64,000 nucleotides of DNA from Corynebacterium sp. zg-331 (GTDB taxonomy: Bacteria; Actinomycetota; Actinomycetes; Mycobacteriales; Mycobacteriaceae): the NCBI RefSeq assembly GCF_014267345.1, contig NZ_JACMYD010000001.1, positions 248,001-312,000 of the forward strand. The letters are read 5' to 3'. Shown here piece after piece: positions 57,563 through 64,000 of this stretch (position 1 is the stretch's first letter; every line of letters starts with the position of its first letter). A program made the position numbers and the translations under genes. Below the pieces are notes generated by a model that saw only the letters and a program-made list of their open reading frames with translations, was not told the origin of the DNA and did not search any database.

Positions 57563-58198
57563 ATGTCTGCTCATGTGGCTCTTTTAGATTATGGTGCCGG
57601 TAACTTGCGTTCGGCACAGCGCGCCCTGGAGTACGTGGGGGCCAGGGTGAGCGTGACCGCCGATGCCGAGGTTGCCACCCAGGCCGATGGGCTAGTGGTG
57701 CCGGGGGTGGGGGCCTTTTCCTACTGCATGGAGGGGCTGCGAGCCATTTACGGCCCGCGCATCATCGGGCAGCGCCTGGCGGGTGGGCGGCCGGTGTTGG
57801 GGATCTGCGTGGGCCACCAGATCCTGTTCGACCGCGGAGTGGAACACGGGGTAGACACGCCCGGCTGCGGCCAGTGGCCCGGCGTGGTCGAGCAGCTTCG
57901 GGCGCCGGTGCTGCCCCACGTGGGATGGAACACGGTGGAACGCCCGCAGGGCTCCGCGATGTTTGCCGGGATCGACCCGCAGGAGCGCTTCTATTTTGTG
58001 CATTCCTTTGGGGTGCGCACCTGGGAGTTCGAGGGCGATGACCTCACCCTTCCCCCCGCGGTGGCGTGGGCTGAATACGGCGGTGATCGCTTCGTGGCCG
58101 CGGTGGAAAATGGGCCGCTGTGGGCCACGCAGTTCCACCCGGAGAAGTCCGGCGAGGCTGGCTTGCGGCTCCTGGGCAACTGGGTGCGGCAGTTGTAG
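57563..58198 (+). CDS. hisH: Imidazole glycerol phosphate synthase, glutaminase subunit
   Basis: HisH supplies ammonia from glutamine to HisF. The 211-residue class I amidotransferase has [21 protein letters not shown], and GICVGHQIL with the nucleophilic cysteine, plus [12 protein letters not shown] with catalytic His and Glu. The frame is open far upstream through the MFS gene, but homologues begin [14 protein letters not shown] and a leaderless -10 box supports 57563. hisF is four genes downstream. Confidence 0.94.
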   Translation: MSAHVALLDYGAGNLRSAQRALEYVGARVSVTADAEVATQADGLVVPGVGAFSYCMEGLRAIYGPRIIGQRLAGGRPVLGICVGHQILFDRGVEHGVDTPGCGQWPGVVEQLRAPVLPHVGWNTVERPQGSAMFAGIDPQERFYFVHSFGVRTWEFEGDDLTLPPAVAWAEYGGDRFVAAVENGPLWATQFHPEKSGEAGLRLLGNWVRQL

Positions 58199-58218
58199 CT
58201 ACGCGCGGGGCGGGTGGT

Positions 58219-58224
58219 TAGACT
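58219..58224 (+). promoter_or_regulatory. Leaderless -10 box for hisA
   Basis: TAGACT lies eight bases before the ATG at 58233. Confidence 0.5.
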
Positions 58225-58232
58225 ATTGCGCT

Positions 58233-58967
58233 ATGAGCCTGACACTCCTGCCCGCAGTAGACATCTCCGATGGCAAGGCGGTGCGCCTACACCAAGGTGA
58301 GGCCGGGACGGAGAAGTCCTACGGCAGCCCGCTGGAGGCCGCGCTGGTCTGGCAGGAGCAGGGAGCGAGGTGGGTACACCTGGTGGACATCGACGCCGCT
58401 TTTGGGCGCGGCAGCAACCACGAGATCATCGCCGAGATCGCCGGAACCCTCGATATTTCCGTGGACGTGGCCGGGGGCATCCGCGACGATGCCTCCCTGG
58501 ATCAAGCCCTGGCCACCGGCGCCTCCCGGATCAACATCGGCACCGCCGCGATCGAAAAACCCGAGTGGATCGCGCGGGTGCTGGAGCGTCACGGCGACCT
58601 CGTGGCCATCGACCTCGCCGCCCACGAAAGTGAGGGGCAGTGGCGTGCTAAGACTTGGGGCTGGGCTGCCGATGCCGGCGACCTCTGGGAGGTCCTGGAG
58701 CGCCTGGATGCCGCGGGCTGCCAACGCCTAGTGGTGACGGACGTCTCCCGGGACGGCACACTGACCGGCCCCAACGTGGACTTGCTGCGGGATGTGGCGG
58801 CGGCCACGGACGCCGCGGTGACCGCCTCGGGCGGTATCGCCACGGTAGAAGACATCGCCGCCTTGTCCCGGGTGAGTGGGGAGGGCATCGACTCCGCGAT
58901 CGTGGGCAAGGCCCTCTACGAGGGTTCCTTGAGTCTCCGCGAGGCCTTGGCGGTCCTCGCGCACTAG
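58233..58967 (+). CDS. hisA: ProFAR isomerase HisA (PriA-derived)
   Basis: HisA isomerises ProFAR to PRFAR. The 244-residue TIM barrel has LLPAVDISDGKAVRLHQGE with the first catalytic Asp, DVAGGIRDD, AIDLAA, VTDVSRDGTLTGPN with the second Asp, and TASGGIATVED. In most actinobacteria this protein is PriA, which also does the TrpF reaction; in Corynebacterium, which has a separate TrpF, it is known to have narrowed to HisA activity. Sequence alone does not settle which this is. Confidence 0.93.
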   Translation: MSLTLLPAVDISDGKAVRLHQGEAGTEKSYGSPLEAALVWQEQGARWVHLVDIDAAFGRGSNHEIIAEIAGTLDISVDVAGGIRDDASLDQALATGASRINIGTAAIEKPEWIARVLERHGDLVAIDLAAHESEGQWRAKTWGWAADAGDLWEVLERLDAAGCQRLVVTDVSRDGTLTGPNVDLLRDVAAATDAAVTASGGIATVEDIAALSRVSGEGIDSAIVGKALYEGSLSLREALAVLAH

Positions 58968-58989
58968 CGCGCGGCGCGAAGGAGGCGGC

Positions 58990-59772
58990 ATGGATACGCA
59001 GGAACTATTGGCCGTGGCCCAGGCGGTGGTGGACGAGGCCGAGGCGCTCTTCCTCCGCGGGGTGGGCACGCGACAGCGCCGCGAGAAGGCCCCGGGGGAA
59101 TACGTCACCGACGTGGACCTGCGGATCGAGGAACACGTGCGCACCATGCTCGTGCGGCTCACCGGAATCCCCGTGTACGGTGAGGAATGCGGTGGAGACC
59201 TCACGGAGGGACCCGTGTGGGTGATTGACCCCATCGACGGCACGGCCAACTACGCCGTGGGCAACCCCCTGTGCTCCATCCTGCTCAGTCTCGTGGCGGG
59301 CGGGCGCCCGGTGCTCGCCGTGACGTCCCTGCCGCTGCTGGGCCGTCGGCTTACCGCCTGCGAGGGCGGAGGGCTGTTCGTCGATGGCGTGCCCGCGACA
59401 CCGCTGTGGAACACCGAGGAAAGTATCGCTCAGGTGGGTTTTTCCTCGCTGTCCTCCCAGGCGCAGTGCGAGTATTCCACCTACGCCCGGCATCGTTTTT
59501 TGGCCCAGCTTTCTCAGACCTACCTGCGGCCTAGGGTTACAGGATCGGTGGGGGTGGATCTTGCCTTTGCCGCCCAGGGGATCTTTGCCGGAGCGGTGTC
59601 CTTTTCCCCGCATGCCTGGGACAATGCTGCCGGTGCCCTGCTGGTGCGCGAGGCGGGCGGGGTGGTCACCGATACCGCGGGGCGGCCCTGGAATCCCGGT
59701 TCCTCCGGCCTGGTGGCGGGAGATGCTGCCACGCACGAGGTATTGCTGAGTACGATGAGTACTGCATTATGA
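58990..59772 (+). CDS. impA: Inositol monophosphatase family phosphatase
   Basis: The 260-residue product has the metal-binding motifs of the family: GEECGG, D80-P-I-D83-G-T85 and H208-A-W-D211-NAAG. Members hydrolyse inositol phosphate or, as HisN, histidinol phosphate. Its place between hisA and hisF matches impA of C. glutamicum. Since HisB here lacks a phosphatase domain, this is one candidate for the missing histidinol-phosphatase step, though corynebacterial hisN is usually encoded elsewhere. AAGGAGG precedes the ATG. Confidence 0.85.
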   Translation: MDTQELLAVAQAVVDEAEALFLRGVGTRQRREKAPGEYVTDVDLRIEEHVRTMLVRLTGIPVYGEECGGDLTEGPVWVIDPIDGTANYAVGNPLCSILLSLVAGGRPVLAVTSLPLLGRRLTACEGGGLFVDGVPATPLWNTEESIAQVGFSSLSSQAQCEYSTYARHRFLAQLSQTYLRPRVTGSVGVDLAFAAQGIFAGAVSFSPHAWDNAAGALLVREAGGVVTDTAGRPWNPGSSGLVAGDAATHEVLLSTMSTAL

Positions 59773-59841
59773 CCGGAGGCGGAGCGCGCTGAGGCGTCAG
59801 CGGGTGTAGGCCGCATCCGAGAGACGGTGGAAAGGTAACCG

Positions 59842-60606
59842 ATGGCGTTAGCGGTGCGGGTGATTCCCTGCCTGGATGTCGATAATGGGCGCGTGGTCAA
59901 GGGCATTAACTTTGCCGACCTCAAGGACGCGGGTGATCCCGTGGAACTGGCCACGCGCTACGGGCGTGAGGGGGCGGACGAGGTGACCTTCCTCGACGTG
60001 AGCGCCTCCGCCGCCGGGCGGGGCACCATGATCGAGGTGGTGCGCCGCACCGCCGAGGCCCTGTTTATCCCGTTGACCGTGGGCGGCGGGGTGCGCAGCG
60101 TCGAAGACGTGCGCGCCCTGCTGCGCGCCGGGGCGGACAAGGTATCGGTTAATACCGTGGCCCTGGCCCGACCGGAGCTGCTGCGGGAGCTTTCCGAGCA
60201 GTTCGGTGCCCAGTGCATCGTCTTGTCTGTGGACGCCCGCCGTAGCGCGGAGCAGCCCTCGGGCTTCGAGGTGACGACGCACGGGGGGCGTCGCTCTGCG
60301 GGCGTAGACGCCGTGGCGTGGGCGCGCCGGGTGCAGGAGCTCGGGGTGGGGGAGATCCTGCTGAACTCGATGGACGCCGATGGCACCCGGGACGGCTTTG
60401 ACATCGAGCTGATCCGGGCGGTGCGCGCGGTGGTGAGCATTCCCGTGATTGCCTCGGGTGGGGCGGGCGCCGCCGAGCACTTTCCGCCCGCCGTGAGCGC
60501 GGGGGCGGATGCCGTGCTGGCGGCCTCGATCTTCCACTTCGGGGTGACCTCCCTCGCGGAGGTTAAGGCGGAGCTGGCGCGGGCGGGTCAGGAGGTGCGT
60601 CGGTGA
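59842..60606 (+). CDS. hisF: Imidazole glycerol phosphate synthase, cyclase subunit
   Basis: HisF closes the imidazole ring with ammonia from HisH. The 254-residue TIM barrel has [16 protein letters not shown] with the catalytic Asp, [36 protein letters not shown] with the second Asp, and [18 protein letters not shown] precedes the ATG at 59842. The final GTGA overlaps the hisI start. Confidence 0.96.
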   Translation: MALAVRVIPCLDVDNGRVVKGINFADLKDAGDPVELATRYGREGADEVTFLDVSASAAGRGTMIEVVRRTAEALFIPLTVGGGVRSVEDVRALLRAGADKVSVNTVALARPELLRELSEQFGAQCIVLSVDARRSAEQPSGFEVTTHGGRRSAGVDAVAWARRVQELGVGEILLNSMDADGTRDGFDIELIRAVRAVVSIPVIASGGAGAAEHFPPAVSAGADAVLAASIFHFGVTSLAEVKAELARAGQEVRR

Positions 60607-60965
60607 GCGTGCGGGATCATCAGCTCGACCCGGAGATAGCCCGCAGGGTGCGCTTTAACGAACGGGGTCTCGTGCCCGCCGTGGCCCAGGATGCGGACTC
60701 GGGCGCGGTGCTCATGCTGGCCTGGATGGACGCCGCCGCCCTGGCGCATACCCTCGCCACACGGCAGGGCACCTATTGGTCGCGTTCGCGGGAGGACTAC
60801 TGGATCAAGGGAGCGACCTCCGGGCACACCCAGAGGGTGCGGGAGGTGCGCCTGGACTGCGACGGCGATACGGTGCTGGTGCTCGTGGAACAGGAGGGTG
60901 GGGCCTGCCATACGGGGGATCGCACCTGCTTCGACGCGGACCTGCTGCTGGGGGAGAAGCAATGA
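60603..60965 (+). CDS. hisI: Phosphoribosyl-AMP cyclohydrolase
   Basis: HisI opens the ring of phosphoribosyl-AMP. The 120-residue product is the monofunctional form without the HisE pyrophosphohydrolase domain. [38 protein letters not shown], and [11 protein letters not shown] supply the metal-binding Asp and Cys residues. It overlaps hisF by four bases and shares ATGA with the next gene. Confidence 0.95.
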   Translation: MSVRDHQLDPEIARRVRFNERGLVPAVAQDADSGAVLMLAWMDAAALAHTLATRQGTYWSRSREDYWIKGATSGHTQRVREVRLDCDGDTVLVLVEQEGGACHTGDRTCFDADLLLGEKQ

Positions 60966-61657
60966 ACACCCGCGGGTCCCGCCGTCTCGATCGCCTGGCG
61001 GCCGGTGGCCTGGTGGTGGCCGCGGCCATGGAGTGGGCGTCCTCGCGCGCGACGTGGCTGGGCGTGGAGGCCTTTGACGATAAATCGGGTGCTGCCTCCG
61101 CCACCCTGACCGGGGCCGTCTGGGCCACGGAATTGACTGCTGTGGCGTTGTTGCTGGCCGCCGGGTGCGTGGCGGGCCTGGCGCTGCGGCGCGTGGGGCG
61201 CCGCGCGGTGGGCGTGGTGTGCGCTCTGGCGGGCGCGGGCGTCGCCTGGATACCCGTGCGCACCCTCACCCAGGAGATCGATACCCAGCGCGTGCACGGC
61301 TTGCTCAGTAGCACCCTGGAGGGCGGCGCGCAGACCGCGACGGGAACCCAGGCGGGGCCGGTGGGGATATCCGAGTGGGCGGAGATATCCTCGGTGACCC
61401 TGCATTATGTGGGGCCCGGGCTAAGCGTCGCCGGGGCGGCCGTGGCCTTGGTGTGCGGGGTGATCCTCGCGCTGCGTCCGGGGCGGGACGCGGCCACGAT
61501 GAATCGCTATGAGCGCGTGGAAGGGCGCAGGCAGTGCCTGCGTGCCGATCTTCGCGCCGCCCCGGACTCGGGGCGGGTGATGTGGGACGCATTGGATGCC
61601 GATATCGATCCCACGAGCGATTCCGCGGAGGAAGGAGAGCCTGGCGAGTATCGCTGA
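60962..61657 (+). CDS. Trp-operon-associated membrane protein (TIGR02234 type)
   Basis: The 231-residue product has four helices (about 13-28, 47-72, 77-95 and 146-172), an extracellular loop between the third and fourth, and a charged C-terminal tail with [17 protein letters not shown]. This layout, plus its location after hisI, fits the family found next to tryptophan genes in actinobacteria; function is unknown. The ATG at 60962 overlaps the hisI stop. The neighbouring trp genes themselves are missing apart from the degenerate TrpC-like gene downstream. Confidence 0.72.
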   Translation: MNTRGSRRLDRLAAGGLVVAAAMEWASSRATWLGVEAFDDKSGAASATLTGAVWATELTAVALLLAAGCVAGLALRRVGRRAVGVVCALAGAGVAWIPVRTLTQEIDTQRVHGLLSSTLEGGAQTATGTQAGPVGISEWAEISSVTLHYVGPGLSVAGAAVALVCGVILALRPGRDAATMNRYERVEGRRQCLRADLRAAPDSGRVMWDALDADIDPTSDSAEEGEPGEYR

Positions 61658-61698
61658 GAAGAAAGCACGGGGGATTTTTCTCTGCCCTGCGCGGCGAT

Positions 61699-61718
61699 TA
61701 TTCTGTGTAGGAACCTAC
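61699..61718 (+). promoter_or_regulatory. Candidate promoter and palindrome before the TrpC-like gene
   Basis: TATTCT (61699-61704) is a possible -10 box, followed by the 12-base palindrome GTAGGAACCTAC (61707-61718) at the expected transcription start, a plausible operator position. Confidence 0.35.
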
Positions 61719-61761
61719 GGGTGGCATGAGTCACGTCCGATGCGAGGCGGAGGAGGCGATA

Positions 61762-62577
61762 GTGAGGCCTTTGGTGGTAGTCGATCCCATCCCCGCTCTT
61801 GCTCGCCGCCACCTGAGCCTGCGCGAGGCGCGGCTCCCCTTTCCCGAGATCAAGGCCCGCTCCCGCGATGCCGCCCCGGCCCGTGACGCCGTGGCCGCCC
61901 TGCTGCGCGACGGCTGCGGGGTGATTCCGGAGTTGCGCGGACTGGCCTGCTCCGCCGCCGGGAAGGGATACGACCCCCAGCGAGCGGCCCGCGCCTACGA
62001 GGAGGAGGGCGCCCATCTGATCGCCTGCCGCGCGGAGCCGCAGCGCTTTCTCGGGGCGCTGGCCGCGATGGTGCAGGCGCGTGCCGTGGTGAGCGTGCCG
62101 GTGATGGCGTGCGGGCTGTTTTTCGATCCCTATCAGATCCACGAGGTTCGGGTGTTCGGGGCCGATCTCGTGTCGTTGCGCGTGCACTATCTGGATCAAT
62201 ACCGCCTGGCGGCCCTGGCGGATCGGGCGGAATCGCTGGGCATGACGGCCCTGGCGGAGGTACGTACCCCGGAGGAAGCCGGACGTGCCCTGGACGCGGG
62301 GCTGCGGGTGCTGGGGATCAACACCAGGGATCGAGCCACGGGGACGGCCAACGCGGAGCTCTTTGCGGAGATCACCACAGGATTGCCGGAATCCACCATC
62401 TGCGTGGGGATGGCGGGGGTGAAAGACCCCAGCGACCTCTTGGCGTACGCAGCTAACGGAGCGGATGCCGTGGTGGTAGGCAGCGCGGTGCGCTGCAGCT
62501 TCGATCCCAGTGCAAGCCTGCGCGCGCTCACGGCGGCGGGCCAGCATCCGGCCTGCGCAGCCCGCAGGAGTAGGTGA
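61762..62577 (+). CDS. TrpC-like protein with a degenerate active site
   Basis: The 271-residue product has the TIM-barrel frame of indole-3-glycerol phosphate synthase: FPEIKARSR, YDPQRAARAYEEEGA, DPYQIHEVRVFGAD, MTALAEVRTPEEAGRAL, LGINTRD and DLLAYAANGADAVVVGSAV. The first Glu and Lys remain (EIK), but the general-acid lysine of LRKDF is replaced (here ACGLFF), INNRD has become INTRD, and the VSESGI phosphate/serine motif has become VGMAGV. The enzyme is therefore probably inactive for the TrpC reaction. GGAGGAGG favours the GTG at 61762 over the ATG at 61726. It lies between the Trp-associated membrane gene and lgt. Confidence 0.8.
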   Translation: MRPLVVVDPIPALARRHLSLREARLPFPEIKARSRDAAPARDAVAALLRDGCGVIPELRGLACSAAGKGYDPQRAARAYEEEGAHLIACRAEPQRFLGALAAMVQARAVVSVPVMACGLFFDPYQIHEVRVFGADLVSLRVHYLDQYRLAALADRAESLGMTALAEVRTPEEAGRALDAGLRVLGINTRDRATGTANAELFAEITTGLPESTICVGMAGVKDPSDLLAYAANGADAVVVGSAVRCSFDPSASLRALTAAGQHPACAARRSR

Positions 62578-62631
62578 TCTCCCGCGAACCTCGGTGGGCG
62601 TGTCGGCGGGGCATAGGGCACACTGATAGGC

Positions 62632-63489
62632 GTGCGTGTTGATGACCTAGCCAATATCCCCTCCCCGCCGCAGGGCGTGTGGTACCTGGGCCCGCTGCCC
62701 ATTCGCGCCTATGCGCTGTGCATCATCGCCGGGATCGTGGCGGCGCTGTGGCTGACCACCCGCCGTTATGCGGCGCGCGGCGGCGACCCCGCCGTGGTGC
62801 TGGATGCGGCGATCGTGGCAATTCCGGCCGGCATTGTCGGTGGACGCCTCTATCACGTGCTAACAGACTGGCCTAAGTATTTCGGTGCGGGAGCCAACCC
62901 GGTGGACGCGTTGAAGATCACCAACGGTGGCCTGGGCATCTGGGGCGCGGTGGCCCTGGGCGCGCTGGCGGTGTGGTGGTATCTGCGCCGCAGGAAAGTG
63001 GCGCTGGGACCGTTCGCGGACGCGGCGGCCCCCGGGGTGATCGTGGCCCAGGCCATCGGGCGGCTGGGCAACTGGTTTAACCAGGAGCTCTACGGCCGCC
63101 CCACCGATGTTCCCTGGGCTTTGGAGATCTACCGCCGGGTGGACGAGCAAGGCCGCTACGCCCCGGTCACGGGCGCCTCCACGGGGGAAGTGCTGGCCTC
63201 GGTGCACCCGACCTTCCTCTACGAGATGGCCTGGAACCTGGCGATCTTTGGTGTGCTGCTGTGGATCGACCGGCGTTTCCGGCCGCGCGGGGGGCGGCTC
63301 TTTGCCCTCTATGTGGTGGGCTATACGGTGGGTCGATTCTGGATCGAGCTCATGCGCGATGATCCTGCGACGATGGTGGGGGGGCTGCGGATCAATACCA
63401 TCGTGTCCGCGGCGGTGTGTGTCGCGGCGCTGGCGGCCTTCTTCGCGCTGCGCGGGCGGGAGCGCGGCGAGGCGACACAGGGGTGCTGA
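62632..63489 (+). CDS. lgt: Prolipoprotein diacylglyceryl transferase
   Basis: Lgt transfers diacylglycerol from phosphatidylglycerol to the lipobox cysteine. The 285-residue product has seven helices, [14 protein letters not shown], the Lgt signature [13 protein letters not shown], and [23 protein letters not shown] in the first helix is also typical. The GTG at 62632 is the only reasonable start; its ribosome site is weak. It acts before LspA (35353). Confidence 0.94.
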   Translation: MRVDDLANIPSPPQGVWYLGPLPIRAYALCIIAGIVAALWLTTRRYAARGGDPAVVLDAAIVAIPAGIVGGRLYHVLTDWPKYFGAGANPVDALKITNGGLGIWGAVALGALAVWWYLRRRKVALGPFADAAAPGVIVAQAIGRLGNWFNQELYGRPTDVPWALEIYRRVDEQGRYAPVTGASTGEVLASVHPTFLYEMAWNLAIFGVLLWIDRRFRPRGGRLFALYVVGYTVGRFWIELMRDDPATMVGGLRINTIVSAAVCVAALAAFFALRGRERGEATQGC

Positions 63490-63583
63490 GGCGGGTACAT
63501 TGGCATACGGAGTCGGCCCGGGCAATCCCACATGAGTGGGCCTATCTGGGCGTATGCCCGTGGAGATCGGACGCGATTAGCAG

Positions 63584-63589
63584 TAGGGT
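63584..63589 (+). promoter_or_regulatory. Leaderless -10 box for pyk
   Basis: TAGGGT lies eight bases before the GTG at 63598; the same stretch also gives an AGGGTGG ribosome site, so either mode of initiation is possible. CCCAC-ATGA-GTGGG at 63527-63540 is a small hairpin that may end the lgt transcript. Confidence 0.4.
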
Positions 63590-63597
63590 GGAACAAC

Positions 63598-64000
63598 GTG
63601 GATAGAAGAACAAAGATTGTCTGTACTCTCGGCCCGGCCGTGGCGAGCGAGACCGCTATTCTGGATCTGGTCAATTCCGGAATGAACGTGGCGCGCATGA
63701 ACTTCTCGCACGGCTCGCACGAGGATCATGCGCAGAATTACGCCTGGGTGCGCCAGGCTGCCAAGCAAACCGGCAAGGCCGTGGGCATTCTCGCCGACCT
63801 CCAGGGGCCCAAGATCCGCCTGGGCACCTTCGCCGAGGGGGCCACCCGCTGGGAGAACGGCGAGATCATCCGCATCACCACCGAGGACGTGGAGGGCACC
63901 CACGACCGCGTGTCCACCACCTACAAGGGCCTGGCCAACGACGCCAAGGCGGGCGACCGTCTGCTGGTAGATGACGGCAAGGTGGGCCTGGTGTGCATCG
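63598..64000 (+). CDS. pyk: Pyruvate kinase, N-terminal part (cut by window edge)
   Basis: Pyruvate kinase converts phosphoenolpyruvate and ADP to pyruvate and ATP. The visible 134 codons give MDRRTKIVCTLGPA, SGMNVARMNFSHGSHEDH with the catalytic Arg and Asn-Phe-Ser-His segment, ILADLQGPKIRLG, and LLVDDGKVGL at the start of the B domain. The frame is open to the window end. The GTG at 63598 is preceded by AGGGTGG. The order lgt-pyk is usual in actinobacteria. Confidence 0.94.
   Translation, partial: MDRRTKIVCTLGPAVASETAILDLVNSGMNVARMNFSHGSHEDHAQNYAWVRQAAKQTGKAVGILADLQGPKIRLGTFAEGATRWENGEIIRITTEDVEGTHDRVSTTYKGLANDAKAGDRLLVDDGKVGLVCI

Overview
The window reads as a chromosomal segment of a Corynebacterium or a close mycolic-acid-bearing relative. 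The evidence is high-GC coding sequence, a division and cell wall (dcw) cluster that runs directly from murC to ftsQ to ftsZ with no ftsA, a meso-diaminopimelate type MurE, SepF and a DivIVA/Wag31 polar scaffold, an MspA-family mycomembrane porin, an ileS T-box with the very short actinobacterial stem I, and many genes whose start codon lies 6-9 nt after a TANNNT -10 box (leaderless transcripts).

Layout. 1-19.4 kb: the dcw cluster, all on the + strand (end of a DUF3040 gene, mraZ, rsmH, ftsL, ftsI, murE, murF, mraY, murD, ftsW, murG, murC, ftsQ, ftsZ, pgeF, yggS, sepF, yggT). Together these build lipid II, flip or polymerise it and assemble the septum; several junctions overlap by 1-4 nt. 19.5-25.7 kb: divIVA, a strong terminator hairpin, a small membrane gene, T-box-controlled ileS, and dinB behind a LexA-like box. 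25.7-35.3 kb: ansA (minus), a lipoprotein, and an accessory island of lower GC toward its end. 35.3-41.9 kb: lspA, rluA-family gene, a small membrane protein, rarD (minus), dnaE. 41.9-52.8 kb: a mixed set (MFS transporter, secreted alpha/beta hydrolase, ilvA, YigZ-family gene, an S4-domain gene with a frameshift, a small alarmone synthetase, a DEDDh exonuclease with a BRCT domain, a TetR/NAD(P)-binding fusion, a lipoprotein). 52.8-61.7 kb: the his operon (hisD C B, small membrane gene, MFS gene, hisH A, impA, hisF I), followed by relics of a his-trp supercluster (Trp-associated membrane protein and a TrpC-like pseudoenzyme), lgt, and the start of pyk.

The most interesting part is 27.7-34.1 kb. 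In order it encodes an MspA-like porin with a long Gly-rich insertion, a two-helix membrane protein, a secreted modular protein whose C-terminal TNT domain (NAD+ glycohydrolase toxin of the tuberculosis necrotizing toxin family) is cut off by one in-frame amber codon exactly at the toxin junction, a candidate immunity protein, an orphan N-terminally truncated second TNT module, and a second paralogous immunity protein. This looks like a polymorphic toxin-immunity locus of a mycomembrane bacterium, with a porin as a possible export or entry partner. The toxin domain and its family are recognised from motifs; the porin-toxin partnership and the immunity roles are inferences from gene order.

No tRNA, rRNA, CRISPR array, insertion sequence or phage attachment site was recognised.
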